DNA of 64,000 nt from Rhodanobacter sp. MP7CTX1 (GCF_014205795.1 NZ_JACHCN010000018.1:1-64000), one strand, 5' to 3'. Numbered from the stretch's first letter, positions 19,803 through 30,787 are shown. Translations and numbers: made by a program. The notes: generated by a model not told the origin, from the letters alone.

Positions 19803-21455
19803 ATGGCCTTCCTGCAGGACCCGCCACAACTGCCGCACCCGTATCGCGGGCCATATCGCAGCGACCTTGCGCTGTCTGCCCTGCTTGACCGCGCCTTGCC
19901 GGCCGAGCGCCGTGCCGCGCTAAACGTAGATCTCGAGGCACTCGGCAACTACTCGCAATTGGCATGGCAGCGCGCCACGCATACCAGCCGCCGCAAACCA
20001 GTACTTACGCAATGGGATGCCTGGGGCCGCCGGGTGGATCGCATCGAACTCACCACGGCCTGGCTGGAAGGCCCGCAACTCACCACGCGCCACGCCGTAC
20101 TCGCTGCCGGGCACGAAGCGAACGCCAATGCACGACTGGAGCAATTTGCCCGCGTCTACCTGTATCACCTTGCCAGTGAGTTCTACACCTGCCCGCTGGC
20201 AATGACCGACGGCGCCGCCACGGCGCTGAAAGCTTGCGGCAACCAGAAGCTGATCGAACGCGCACTGCCGCATTTCCTGAGTCGCGATGCCGCCACCTTC
20301 TGGCTCAGCGGCCAGTGGATGACCGAAAATACGGGCGGCTCCGACGTCGGCCTCACCGAAACCATCGCGCGGCAGGACGCGGATGGCCAGTGGCGATTGC
20401 ATGGCCGCAAATGGTTCAGCTCGGCGGTGGTCGGCGAAGCGGCCCTGGCCTTGGCGAGACCCGAGGGTGCCGGCACAGGCACGGCTGCACTGGCGTTGTT
20501 CTACGTCGAGACGATGGACGGTGAGCGACGCAAACCCGAACTCGTCATCGACCGCCTGAAAGACAAGCTCGGCACGCATGAACTACCCACCGCTGAAATC
20601 CATCTCGACGGCCTACTCGCCTGGCCCCTCGGCGAACTCGCACACGGCGTGCGCCAAGTCGCGCCGATGCTCAACGTCACCCGCACCTGGAATGCGATCT
20701 GTGCGGTAGCCAGCATGGCGCGCGCCATCAGCCTGGCACGAGATTACGCCACGCGACGACAAGCGTTTGGCCGTCCATTGATCGAACAGCCGCTGCATGC
20801 GCAGACGCTGGCCGACATGCAGGCGGAGTTCGAAGGCGCTTTCGCGCTTGCCTTTGAAGTCGCGCACCTGCTTGGCCGAGTCGAGCACGACGCTGCCGCG
20901 CCGCACGAAGTTGCGCTGTTGCGCCTGCTCACGCCGCTGGCCAAGTTGTGGACCGGCAAGCTGGCGGTAAAGCTGTGCTCGGAGGCGCTGGAGTGTTTTG
21001 GCGGCGCCGGCTACATCGAGGACACCGGACTGCCACAACTGTTGCGCGACGCGCAGGTGTATGCGATCTGGGAGGGCACCACGAATGTACTGTCGCTGGA
21101 CAGCCTGCGGGCACTCGCCGGTGACACGTTCGCGGCACTGCGCACAGCCGTCGATGACTGGTCGGCCGACGCCACCGATACCGTCGTGGTGGGCTCGATT
21201 CAGGCAGCACTCGATGCGGCATCAGCTTACCTCGACGGTCATGCTGCAAGCCGCGAATCGCTGGAAGCGGGCGCACGTGGCCTTGCATTCACACTGGCCC
21301 GCTGCGCGAGTGCGGCGCTGCTGGCACGGCAGGCAAGTTGGTCAAGCCATCACGGCGATCCGTACGCGGCGGCCGTGCTGCGCCGCTTCGTTGGCCACGG
21401 CCTCAATCGACTGGTGGCACCGGACGCCAACAACACCGCCCTGTTGCTAGGTTAG
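19803..21455 (+). CDS. Acyl-CoA dehydrogenase family protein, AidB-like
   Basis: 550 residues from the ATG after GGAG (MAFLQDPPQLPHPY); the upstream frame is not conserved. FAD-binding region GQWMTENTGGSDVGLTET, ECFGGAGYIEDTGLPQLLRD, and WEGTTNVLSLD are typical of AidB-like enzymes rather than short acyl-CoA dehydrogenases. The extra N- and C-terminal helices also fit AidB. Substrate unknown; AidB itself is linked to alkylation stress. Divergent from a thioesterase gene. Confidence 0.88.
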   Translation: MAFLQDPPQLPHPYRGPYRSDLALSALLDRALPAERRAALNVDLEALGNYSQLAWQRATHTSRRKPVLTQWDAWGRRVDRIELTTAWLEGPQLTTRHAVLAAGHEANANARLEQFARVYLYHLASEFYTCPLAMTDGAATALKACGNQKLIERALPHFLSRDAATFWLSGQWMTENTGGSDVGLTETIARQDADGQWRLHGRKWFSSAVVGEAALALARPEGAGTGTAALALFYVETMDGERRKPELVIDRLKDKLGTHELPTAEIHLDGLLAWPLGELAHGVRQVAPMLNVTRTWNAICAVASMARAISLARDYATRRQAFGRPLIEQPLHAQTLADMQAEFEGAFALAFEVAHLLGRVEHDAAAPHEVALLRLLTPLAKLWTGKLAVKLCSEALECFGGAGYIEDTGLPQLLRDAQVYAIWEGTTNVLSLDSLRALAGDTFAALRTAVDDWSADATDTVVVGSIQAALDAASAYLDGHAASRESLEAGARGLAFTLARCASAALLARQASWSSHHGDPYAAAVLRRFVGHGLNRLVAPDANNTALLLG

Positions 21456-21463
21456 GAACGGCC

Positions 21464-21580
21464 CTTGTGGGAGCGACTTCAGTCGCGATGCTCTGGTTTG
21501 GCTTTGCTGTCTGGCTTGCTTCAGAGCTTCAGGGGTTAAGAGCAAAGCCAGAGCATCGCGACTGAAGTCGCTCCCACAAG
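21464..21580. repeat. REP palindrome pair (GTGGGAGCGACTTCAGTCGC type)
   Basis: Inverted arms at 21464-21508 and 21541-21580 contain gtgggagcgacttcagtcgc and its complement; outer words agcaaagccagag also pair. The same palindrome occurs at 28384-28443 and 32401-32428, so this is a dispersed REP family. Confidence 0.85.
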
Positions 21581-21648
21581 AGCAAATAAGGACGCTGGGC
21601 TCCTGGCTTCGCAGGGGTGACGAGAAATGGGCATTCCTGCGAGCACCC

Positions 21649-21681
21649 GCTCTGCCCTCTGCCCAAGGGAGAGGGCAGAGC
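21649..21681. repeat. Hairpin upstream of the asparaginase-like gene
   Basis: Perfect 11-bp inverted repeat gctctgccctc/gagggcagagc with an 11-nt loop, about 70 bp before the start codon. No T tract follows; role unknown. Confidence 0.5.
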
Positions 21682-21753
21682 GGGGCGACAGAGCCCACTC
21701 CCATCGACCCCGCACGGGCTAAAATGTCCCGTCCCCTCATTTGGCTCACCAGC

Positions 21754-22245
21754 ATGCAGCATCTGACCATCGTCACCACCGGCGGCACCATCGACAAGAT
21801 CTACTTCGACGACAAGTCGGACTACAAGATCGGTGCGCCGCAGATCGGCGAAATCCTCGGCCAGCTCGGCGTGGCGTTCCAGTTCGACGTGATTCCGATC
21901 CTGCGCAAGGACAGTCTGCACATGGGCGCCGAAGACCGCGCGCTGGTGCGCTCGACAATCGAGGCGCAGCCGCACCGCCACGTGCTGGTTACCCACGGCA
22001 CCGACACCATGGTCGAAACGGCACGCGAGCTGGCGCACATCCAGGGCAAGGTGATCGTGCTGACCGGTTCGCTGAACCCGGCGCGTTTTCAGGGCTCGGA
22101 CGCGGTGTTCAATATCGGCTGCGCGGTGGCTGCCGTGCAGACGCTACCGGATGGGGTCTACATCACCATGAATGGCCGTGTGTGGGATCCGGCCAAGGTG
22201 CGCAAGAATCGTGATGCGAATCGGTTCGAGGAAGCGGCTGGTTGA
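21754..22245 (+). CDS. Single-domain asparaginase-like protein
   Basis: 163 residues from MQHLTIVTTGGTIDKIYFDD. It contains the first L-asparaginase active-site motif (TTGGTIDK) and the second (VTHGTDTMVETA), with the nucleophilic Thr residues, but ends at the inter-domain point; the normal C-terminal domain (another 150 residues) is absent. Short asparaginase-domain proteins exist in proteobacteria, so this may be a genuine compact family rather than a truncation. Activity is uncertain. An alternative start lies 10 codons upstream. Confidence 0.8.
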   Translation: MQHLTIVTTGGTIDKIYFDDKSDYKIGAPQIGEILGQLGVAFQFDVIPILRKDSLHMGAEDRALVRSTIEAQPHRHVLVTHGTDTMVETARELAHIQGKVIVLTGSLNPARFQGSDAVFNIGCAVAAVQTLPDGVYITMNGRVWDPAKVRKNRDANRFEEAAG

Positions 22246-22280
22246 GAGCGGCCGCATTGGTTGGTGCGCGCCCCGCATTT

Positions 22281-22304
22281 CGCGCACAGGGTGCGCTCCT
22301 ACAC
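22281..22304. repeat. REP half-element (CGCGCACAGGGTGCGCTCCTACA)
   Basis: Short palindromic word cgcgcacagggtgcgctcct, found again at 28468-28490 and in variant form at 32436-32459, each time near the other REP family. Possibly the second half of a composite REP. Confidence 0.6.
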
Positions 22305-22317
22305 AACGGCGTCCAGC

Positions 22318-22875
22318 CTAGAGCATGCCTGTTTCGAGTTTCGCCGCGTCGGACATCATCGAATGGCTCCACGGCGGATCGAACACCAGGTCCACATCGG
22401 CTTCGCTGACCGTGGGGATCATCTCCAGCTTGGTGCGCGCGTCATCCACCAGGATGTCGCCCATGCCGCAACCGGGCGCGGTCAGTGTGAGCTTCACGTA
22501 CACCTTGCGTTCGCCCGATTCGGTCTGCTCCAGGCTCAGGTCGTAGACCAGTCCCAAGTCGACCACGTTCACCGGGATCTCCGGATCGAACACCGTGCGC
22601 AGCTGATCCCACGCCAACCTTTCCACGTCTTCGTTGGTGGCATCGGCGGGCACCTCGATCGCCGGCGGAGGCTCCTTGCCAAGGGCGTCGGCATCCTTGC
22701 CCGCAATGCGGAACAGATTGCCTTCCACATACACGGTGAAACTGCCGCCCAACGCCTGCGTGATATAGCCGATCTGGCCCGCTGGCAGGCCCACCACGTC
22801 GCCTTGCGGCACCAGGACGGCGCTGCAATCGCGCAACAGGGTGAAAGGTTCGCTGCTTAGACTGAAACCGCTCAT
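22318..22875 (-). CDS. sufT: Putative Fe-S cluster assembly protein SufT
   Basis: 185 residues: a short N-terminal PqqD-like region (about 1-70) and a DUF59/MIP18 domain (about 80-180) with FDPEIPVNVVDLGLVYDL and TLTAPGCGMGDILVDD, including the conserved Cys. This architecture is that of SufT, which assists maturation of Fe-S proteins. No suf operon is adjacent, so it acts from a separate locus here. Confidence 0.9.
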   Translation of the reverse strand: MSGFSLSSEPFTLLRDCSAVLVPQGDVVGLPAGQIGYITQALGGSFTVYVEGNLFRIAGKDADALGKEPPPAIEVPADATNEDVERLAWDQLRTVFDPEIPVNVVDLGLVYDLSLEQTESGERKVYVKLTLTAPGCGMGDILVDDARTKLEMIPTVSEADVDLVFDPPWSHSMMSDAAKLETGML

Positions 22876-23101
22876 ACCACTCGCCAGTGAAGATCCACAG
22901 GTACGACAAAGCGTCGAACCCAGCTGCCTATTATGCCGCCCGCTGCCCGGGCCTGCTTGTCCGAGATCGGGTCGGGATCATGGAACTCAAGGGAATCTGC
23001 CGCCCCGAGTCCTGCGTGGCACCCGCTTATCGTCACGCTATGATGGTCGCTTTGCCGTCGGATAAATGCATGCAATCGCCTGTTTTGCCCCGTAGGTGCG
23101 C

Positions 23102-23542
23102 ATGAGCGCCCGCAACCTTTTCGCGAATGCGTTCGCCATGTTCAGTGCCTGCATGCTGGGATTGGCTGCGGGGGCGATATGGATGGTCGCAACGCTCTAC
23201 CTGCGCCAACCGCTGCCATGGCTGGCGCTACCGATCGGGGCGCTGCTGGCGTGGGCAATACGCCTTGGGGTGCGCCCACCAGGGCCCGGCGCCGCGCTAC
23301 TGGCAGCGCTGGCAACTGCATTGGCGGCCATCTATGTGAGCGTGCTGATCGCGGCAGCAAATATCGCCGGTGACCTGGGTATGGGCCTGATTGATGCTCT
23401 GCGTACGTCCGGAGCCGGCATGCTGTGGCAATTGGCGCACCTGGCGCTGACACTCGTGGATGTCGGTTGGTTTATCACCGGCGCTGTGCTGGCCGCCGTG
23501 CTCGCATTGCGTCCACTGCGTCGCCGGGCACCCCCGCAGTAG
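23102..23542 (+). CDS. Hypothetical four-helix membrane protein
   Basis: 146 residues from the ATG (a GTG lies two codons upstream). Four hydrophobic segments span most of the protein (FAMFSACMLGLAAGAIWMV, WLALPIGALLAWAIRL, ALLAALATALAAIYVSVLI, LALTLVDVGWFITGAVLAAV). No motif allows a function call. It lies between SufT (divergent) and a convergent glycosyltransferase gene, so it is transcribed alone. Confidence 0.65.
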   Translation: MSARNLFANAFAMFSACMLGLAAGAIWMVATLYLRQPLPWLALPIGALLAWAIRLGVRPPGPGAALLAALATALAAIYVSVLIAAANIAGDLGMGLIDALRTSGAGMLWQLAHLALTLVDVGWFITGAVLAAVLALRPLRRRAPPQ

Positions 23543-23571
23543 GACAGCCCCCCGGGCATCGCCCGGAGGGT

Positions 23572-24720
23572 TCAGGGGAGACTGAGCCACTCGGCAGCGA
23601 CGCGTGCAACCTCGGCAGCACTCAAAGTATTGGTGCCGACGGCGGTGTGGGTCTGTCCGCAAGGACCATATTTCACTGCGCAGGTCACCGAGAACAGGCC
23701 GAGCGTGGGTGTACCGGCGGCCACGGCCAGATGCATCACGCCGCAATCCGCGCTGATGAACGCGTCCATGTTCGCAATCACCGAGGCGAGACGGCGCAGG
23801 TCGCGGGTGTAGTAAGAGGGGAAATTTCCGCCAAGCTGGGTCTGGCCATGTTCCGCCACCAGGTCGACGATCCGCACATCTGGCCGCAGGGTTTGAAGTG
23901 CGATGACAAATTCCACCCACCAGGCCGCGCTGTAACGTTTGGCGCCAGTCGCATTGGCAAAGATGCCGACCACGGGTTGCGTCCTGGACCGCTGCACTGA
24001 CTCACCGAGAACGGCGGCAAGCGCCTTCCCCGCCTGCTGCTGCTCCTGCTCGGACAGCCGTATGTTGGGCGAGGGGTAGGCTCGATCGATCTTGCCGGCG
24101 TACGCCATGCGCAACAGAAAAACGCCCCGGTGCCCGAAGTATTCCGGCCACGGCAAATGATTCCACGCCGATTCGCCACTTCTCAACCCATCAGGAAGTC
24201 CCAGCTTGTAGCGGGCCTTCACCATCGCCAGCAACAGCCGTCCCGATTGCGAACCGTCACAGGCATCGATGGCCAGATCGTAGGAGTTGCGCCGCAGCTG
24301 TCGCAGCAAACCGACCGTGAAAAACAGATGCCGTGCAATTTTTTGCGGCAGGCTGAAGATCTGACGAATCTGGAAGCGATTCGTGAACACGTTCTGGGCC
24401 GCATTGCCGCCGGTGACAAGGTCGATTTCAGCGCCTGGATAAAGAGCTTCCACTTCGGCCAGCAACGGACTGATCAGGATGGCATTGCCCAACCGGTGAT
24501 TGGGTCGACATATGAGTACGCGATGGATGCCGCGTGTCGGCAGCTGACCAGGTTCGCAAAGCCCACGCTTCACCGTACCGAATAGACGGCCAAAACAACT
24601 CGCGATGAAGCGGCGCCGAAAGTCGTCCCAGGGTCGGGGTGCTAGCGGAGGCGGCGCATCGCTGAACGCGATCGCGGCAGCGCGATGGATCGAAGTGTCG
24701 CCACTGTCATGAGATTGCAT
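23572..24720 (-). CDS. Glycosyltransferase family 9 (heptosyltransferase-like)
   Basis: 382 residues. N-terminal VLICRPNHRLGNAILISPLLAEVE and C-terminal FISADCGVMHLAVAAGTPTLGLF are the two GT9 (ADP-heptose:LPS heptosyltransferase) signatures; DLVAEHGQTQLGGNFP lies in the second Rossmann half. Likely adds a heptose or related sugar to the LPS core at the inner face of the inner membrane. No LPS cluster is adjacent, so the substrate is not defined. Confidence 0.85.
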   Translation of the reverse strand: MQSHDSGDTSIHRAAAIAFSDAPPPLAPRPWDDFRRRFIASCFGRLFGTVKRGLCEPGQLPTRGIHRVLICRPNHRLGNAILISPLLAEVEALYPGAEIDLVTGGNAAQNVFTNRFQIRQIFSLPQKIARHLFFTVGLLRQLRRNSYDLAIDACDGSQSGRLLLAMVKARYKLGLPDGLRSGESAWNHLPWPEYFGHRGVFLLRMAYAGKIDRAYPSPNIRLSEQEQQQAGKALAAVLGESVQRSRTQPVVGIFANATGAKRYSAAWWVEFVIALQTLRPDVRIVDLVAEHGQTQLGGNFPSYYTRDLRRLASVIANMDAFISADCGVMHLAVAAGTPTLGLFSVTCAVKYGPCGQTHTAVGTNTLSAAEVARVAAEWLSLP

Positions 24721-24821
24721 GGCGCAAGGTAGTCAGCGCCGCTTAGTTCACCCTTATGGAAGTTCTACGTAGAGGCCTTGATGAGCCGAGCGCTGGTGTC
24801 AAACCCTACGCGCTCGCACCC

Positions 24822-26299
<1,478 letters not shown>

Positions 26300-26303
<4 letters not shown>

Positions 26304-26605
26304 TTGCTCTCCTTGCCGGCGGCGGGCTTGCTGGACTTGAACATCTCCAGCATCCGCTCGGTGACCACGTACCCGCCGGCGGCGTTGCCGGCGCCCAGCA
26401 GCACCCCGATAAAGCCGATGGTCATCTCGAACGGCGTCTGCGCCTGCCCTAGCGCGATCATCGCGCCAACCAGCACAATACCGTGGACGAAGTTGGAGCC
26501 GGACATCAACGGCGTGTGCAGGATGACCGGCACCCGCGCAATGATTTCATAGCCGGTAAATGCGGCCAGCATGAAGATATACAGCGCCAGGAACCCGTCG
26601 ATCAT
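26300..26605 (-). CDS. pntAb: NAD(P) transhydrogenase subunit alpha, membrane part
   Basis: 101 residues starting MIDGFLALYIFMLAAFTGY, with GAGG before the ATG (an upstream in-frame start adds seven codons). Three membrane helices with TPLMSGSNFVHGIVLVGAMI, as in the C-terminal membrane domain of PntA. In this three-gene type the soluble NAD-binding domain I is a separate gene; here it is at 28486-29580, split from this gene by about 1.9 kb carrying an opposed operon. Confidence 0.93.
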
Positions 26606-26698
26606 GACCTCACCCCGCCAAGACATCGTTGTCAGTGCATCATACGGGTGCCAGTCAACCCGCGCGAGCCTGCCGCGTTGAATACGGGAGTCGAACCG

Positions 26699-27322
26699 AT
26701 GGAGCCCGAGGATGCATCAACCGACGATGCGGCCATGAGCAGCGTAGCCGGCATGCTCGACGCGGAATTGTTGATCGAGAGTGCAGCCGAAGTGCCTGCC
26801 ACACTGGATGCGTTCCTGGCGCAGGTGGAGCGGCGGGCGTTCCGCATGGCCGAGCTGCAGTTGCGCCATCGGGAGGACGCCATGGATGCCGTGCAGGACG
26901 CCATGCTGCGGCTGGTCAAGCACTACCGCGACAAACCCGCCGTGGAATGGCCACCGCTGTTCTGGGGCATCCTGCGCCGCCGTGTTGTCGACCTGCAGCG
27001 CCGGCGCAAGGTGCGCTCGATCGTGGTTGGCTGGCTTGGCGGTGGCCGTGACAGCGACGGCGACGAGCTGCCCACGTGGGAGCCCGCCGATCGCAGCCCT
27101 GGTCCGCTCGATCGCCTGCAGGACCGGCAGTCGTATGCGGATATGGCAGCAGCGGTAAGGCAATTGCCGCAACGCCAGCGCGAAGCTTTCATGCTGCGCA
27201 TGCTGGAGGGGCTGGACGTGGCGGAAACCGCCGATGCGATGGGCTGCTCCAAAGGCAGCGTAAAAACCCATCTGTCGCGCGCCATGCATCATTTGCGCGA
27301 CCAACTGGAGGACTGGCGATGA
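26699..27322 (+). CDS. RNA polymerase sigma factor, ECF/sigma-70 family
   Basis: 207 residues from ATG after GGGAG (longer open frame upstream is antisense to pntAb). Region 2 reads RMAELQLRHREDAMDAVQDAMLRLVKH, and region 4 is PQRQREAFMLRMLEGLDVAETADAMGCSKGSVKTHLSRA, with a helix-turn-helix. Its stop overlaps the next gene (ATGA). Operon with a small membrane protein and a DUF3106 protein; this trio is recurrent in beta- and gammaproteobacteria. Confidence 0.9.
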   Translation: MEPEDASTDDAAMSSVAGMLDAELLIESAAEVPATLDAFLAQVERRAFRMAELQLRHREDAMDAVQDAMLRLVKHYRDKPAVEWPPLFWGILRRRVVDLQRRRKVRSIVVGWLGGGRDSDGDELPTWEPADRSPGPLDRLQDRQSYADMAAAVRQLPQRQREAFMLRMLEGLDVAETADAMGCSKGSVKTHLSRAMHHLRDQLEDWR

Positions 27323-27717
27323 ACTCGCTCGACAAACATCTCGAACAGCGCGCTCGCGAGCTCTATCATGAGGCAAGTCAGCGTATCGACCCGGTCACCG
27401 CCGGCCGGCTGCGTGCCGCGCGCAGGCATGCGCTGGCAGCGGCGCAGGCGCCAAAACATCATGCCACCCGCTGGTTGATTCCAACCGGCGCGTTTGCGGC
27501 GATCGCGCTGGCCACCTTGATGGTGTGGCAGCCCGTGCCGCACGACACGGTAACCTCGTCGAAGCAGGTCGTCGGCATGCCCGGTTCGAGCGTCGACATG
27601 GATACCGAACTGCCGCCAGACGCCGACAAGACCGACCCGAACCTCTACCAGAACCTCGATTTCTACGGCTGGCTGGCCGCCAACGGCAGTCCGCATGATC
27701 AGCCGGCGAAGCACTGA
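27319..27717 (+). CDS. Single-span membrane protein, probable anti-sigma partner (DUF3619-like)
   Basis: 132 residues: about 55 cytosolic N-terminal residues (LEQRARELYHEASQRID), one membrane helix (GAFAAIALATLMVW), then a short acidic periplasmic part. Coupled by ATGA to the sigma factor upstream, the usual layout of an anti-sigma gene. Resembles DUF3619 by length, position and N-terminus; the anti-sigma role is inferred from context. Confidence 0.7.
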   Translation: MNSLDKHLEQRARELYHEASQRIDPVTAGRLRAARRHALAAAQAPKHHATRWLIPTGAFAAIALATLMVWQPVPHDTVTSSKQVVGMPGSSVDMDTELPPDADKTDPNLYQNLDFYGWLAANGSPHDQPAKH

Positions 27718-27720
27718 ACC

Positions 27721-28248
27721 ATGACCCGATCCCGTTCGTTGAGTCTGCCCTTGCTGTTCGCTGCGCTATTCGGTGGTGCGCTCGCTGCGCCGCTGCATGC
27801 GCAGGCTGGGCCGCCGCCGTCCGGGAATGACATGGTGGCGCACCCGTGGAGCAGCCTCGATCCGGCGCAACGCGACGTGTTGGCGCCCTTGCAGGATAAA
27901 TGGGACACCCTGCCACCGCGTCGACAGGCGATCATGCTGAAACGCGCCGAAGTCTGGACCACCCAGTCACCGGCAAAGCGCGAAGAAATCCGCGAGCGCA
28001 TCGCCCGCTGGCAGCAGATGACGCCGGAACAACGCCGGGTGGCACGCGACAACCAGAGCAAGTTCCGCCAGCTGCCGCCAGCTCAGCGCGAAGAGCTGCA
28101 CGCCGCGTTTGAACGCTTTCAGCAGCTGCCCCCGCAACAGCGCGAGCAGCTGATCCGCCAATGGCAGGCACTGCCTCCAAATCAACGTATGCAGTGGCTG
28201 AAACATTCCGGCGCCGACGTCCCACCTCCGCCGCACAACCATCGATAA
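27721..28248 (+). CDS. Secreted DUF3106 protein
   Basis: 175 residues with a signal peptide (LLFAALFGGALAAPLHA). The mature part is repetitive helices rich in Q, R, W and P with recurring W-x-x-L/M-x-P-x-x-R units (WDTLPPRRQAIMLKRAEVW, WQQMTPEQRRVARDN, FQQLPPQQREQL), which is the DUF3106 pattern. Third gene of the sigma operon, 3 bp after its neighbour. Probably a periplasmic stress-sensing or chaperone-like protein (inference). Confidence 0.85.
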   Translation: MTRSRSLSLPLLFAALFGGALAAPLHAQAGPPPSGNDMVAHPWSSLDPAQRDVLAPLQDKWDTLPPRRQAIMLKRAEVWTTQSPAKREEIRERIARWQQMTPEQRRVARDNQSKFRQLPPAQREELHAAFERFQQLPPQQREQLIRQWQALPPNQRMQWLKHSGADVPPPPHNHR

Positions 28249-28284
28249 CCGACCCCGCAGTGCGCGGGTGCTACTCGTTACATG

Positions 28285-28368
28285 GGTTGGTGGTGAGCGT
28301 AGGGAAGCCCAACGTCTCGGCGGGCTGCTTGAGGTGTTTGTTGGGCATCGCTGCGCTCACCCCAACCT
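28285..28368. repeat. Palindromic repeat (GGTTGG..TGAGCG / CGCTCACCCCAACC)
   Basis: Inverted words ggttggtggtgagcg (28285-28299) and cgctcaccccaacc (28354-28367) enclose two smaller cccaac/gttggg arms. Related to the TAGGTTGGG palindrome at 2271-2341. Confidence 0.55.
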
Positions 28369-28383
28369 GCTCGCGAACGCTCT

Positions 28384-28443
28384 TGTGGGAGCGACTTCAG
28401 TCGCGATAGCTCTAAAAGCATCGCGACTGAAGTCGCTCCCACA
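28384..28443. repeat. REP palindrome (GTGGGAGCGACTTCAGTCGC type)
   Basis: Perfect 24-bp inverted arms at 28384-28407 and 28420-28443 with a 12-nt loop, same family as 21464-21580 and 32401-32428. Lies between the convergent DUF3106 gene and pntAa. The companion word at 28468-28490 follows at once. Confidence 0.88.
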
Positions 28444-28467
28444 GGTTACTTTCTACTTGGGGCTTTT

Positions 28468-28490
28468 CGCGCACAGGGTGCGCTCCTACA
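28468..28490. repeat. REP half-element (CGCGCACAGGGTGCGCTCCTACA)
   Basis: Identical core to 22281-22303, located just past the pntAa stop codon and 25 bp from the main REP palindrome. Confidence 0.6.
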
Positions 28491-29580
28491 CGCGTGCTTC
28501 GCCGGCGTGGCTCAGGCAGCTTTTGGCGACCAGTTCGTCGGCGAAGTCCGGCTGCAACGCACCGTCACGGATCAGCAGCTCGCAGAAGTTGTAGACATTG
28601 CGGGCGTACATCTCCGACGCATGCAACGGCGCACCGGCAGCCAGGTTCAGCGGGCCGAGAATCGTCACGCCAGTATGCTCGACCCGCTCGCCCGGCCGGG
28701 TCAGTTCGCAGTTGCCGCCGCTCTCGGCAGCCAAGTCCACGATCAAGGCGCTCGGCTTCATGCCTTCGACCATCGCTGCGGTGAGGATCTTCGGTGCCGG
28801 CCGGCCAGGTACCGCCGCCGTGGTCACAATCACATCGATCGATTTCAGATGCTCGGCCAGCGCCTGCTGCTGTGCGGCGCGCTCTTCGGCGGAAAGTTCA
28901 CGTGCGTAACCGCCGGTGCCCGCTGCGCTGACGCCCAATTCGAGAAACTTCGCGCCCAGCGATTCCACCTGTTCGCGGGTTTCCGGACGCACGTCATACC
29001 CTTCAATCTGCGCCCCCAGCCGACGCGCAGTGGCGATCGCCTGCAGGCCAGCCACGCCTGCGCCGATCACCAGCACTTTGGACGGCCGGATGGTGCCGGC
29101 CGCGGTGGTCAGCATCGGAAAGAATTTCGGCGCCGCCTCGGCGGCTATCAGCATGGCGCGGTAGCCGGCAACTGCCGCCTGCGAACTCAGTACGTCCATC
29201 GCCTGGGCGCGCGTTGTACGCGGCAGCAGTTCCAGCGAGAACGCGGTCAATTTACGCGCGGTGATTGCCGCGATGCGCTCGGCTGCGCCATACGGACGCA
29301 ACTGGCCCACCACCACGCTGCCCTCGCGCAGCCCGGCAAAAACGGTGTCGTCAGGCGGCAATACGCAAGCGAGCAGGTCGGCCTGCGCCAGCACGCCAGC
29401 CGCATCGGCAAACTCGACTTCGGCATAGGCACTGTCCGGGAAGCCAGCGCTGCGGCCCGCATCATGCTCAAGCAACACGCGCAGACCCTTGCCGCGAAAC
29501 TTCTTGGCCATTTCCGGCGTGATGGCCACGCGGCGCTCCCCGGCAGCGGTTTCACGCAAAGCGGCTACGGTGATCGGCAT
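28486..29580 (-). CDS. pntAa: NAD(P) transhydrogenase subunit alpha, soluble NAD-binding part
   Basis: 364 residues. Alanine dehydrogenase/PntA N-terminal domain (VAALRETAAGERRVAITPEM) and NAD-binding domain (VLVIGAGVAGLQAIATARRLGA). Ends after the domain I region, without membrane helices, as in three-subunit transhydrogenases. Domain II/III genes (pntAb-pntB) are on the same strand but 1.9 kb further, beyond an opposed sigma-factor operon. Confidence 0.95.
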   Translation of the reverse strand: MPITVAALRETAAGERRVAITPEMAKKFRGKGLRVLLEHDAGRSAGFPDSAYAEVEFADAAGVLAQADLLACVLPPDDTVFAGLREGSVVVGQLRPYGAAERIAAITARKLTAFSLELLPRTTRAQAMDVLSSQAAVAGYRAMLIAAEAAPKFFPMLTTAAGTIRPSKVLVIGAGVAGLQAIATARRLGAQIEGYDVRPETREQVESLGAKFLELGVSAAGTGGYARELSAEERAAQQQALAEHLKSIDVIVTTAAVPGRPAPKILTAAMVEGMKPSALIVDLAAESGGNCELTRPGERVEHTGVTILGPLNLAAGAPLHASEMYARNVYNFCELLIRDGALQPDFADELVAKSCLSHAGEARV

Positions 29581-29640
29581 GGTGCAATACCCCTCGTTGG
29601 TTTGAACATCTTAGCGGGACTTGAGGCCGAGAGGTTTTGA

Positions 29641-30156
<516 letters not shown>

Positions 30157-30217
30157 TGGTTCGCGCGCTGGCGGAGCGCCAGTTAGCATGGGCATCCCTG
30201 CACCGCTGAGTTCGCCC

Positions 30218-30787
30218 ATGCCCGCCGCCCTCTCCCTGCTTCAGCAACGCCATTCCGCCCCTTCGCGTCAGCTCGGCGAACCGGCACCGGATGAAGCCAC
30301 GCTGCGGGCACTGCTCGAAGCGGCGATCCGCGTGCCCGACCACGGCAAGCTGGTGCCATTCCGGTTGATCCGTCTGCACGGCGACGCGAAGCTGCGCTTT
30401 GGCGAACAGTTGAGTGCTATCGCCATCCGCAACAATCCTGAATTGTCTGAAGCCAAGTACGAGAAGGAGCGCTTGCGCTACACCTTTGCTCCGCTGGTCA
30501 TCGTTGTGATCGCCAGCCTGCAGGCTGACAGCAAGATTCCCGAAATCGAGCAGAAACTCTGTGCCGGCAACGTGGCCTACAACCTTTTGCTGGGTGCCTA
30601 CGCGCTGGGGTTTGGCGCGCAATGGCTGACCGGCTGGGCCGCCTACAATCGTGAGGTGGCCTCCATCCTCAAGCTGACCGAGAACGAACATGTGATCGGC
30701 TTCGTCCACATGGGCACGCCGCAAATCGAAGTGCCCGATCGCGACCGTCCGGCCCTGGCCGACGTGTTCAGCACATGGACGTCGTGA
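30218..30787 (+). CDS. Nitroreductase family flavoprotein (YdjA-like)
   Basis: 189 residues from MPAALSLLQQRHSAPSRQL (an in-frame ATG lies 10 codons upstream). FMN-binding RHSAPSRQLGEPAPDE and the C-terminal QWLTGWAAYNREV/GFVHMGTP match the small YdjA-type nitroreductases. Reduces nitroaromatics or quinones with NAD(P)H; physiological substrate unknown. Overlaps the next gene by 13 bp. Confidence 0.88.
   Translation: MPAALSLLQQRHSAPSRQLGEPAPDEATLRALLEAAIRVPDHGKLVPFRLIRLHGDAKLRFGEQLSAIAIRNNPELSEAKYEKERLRYTFAPLVIVVIASLQADSKIPEIEQKLCAGNVAYNLLLGAYALGFGAQWLTGWAAYNREVASILKLTENEHVIGFVHMGTPQIEVPDRDRPALADVFSTWTS

Noticed and set aside
22887..23105. 72-codon plus-strand frame upstream of the small membrane protein
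   Set aside because: No Shine-Dalgarno or family resemblance; lies in the SufT/membrane-protein divergent gap.
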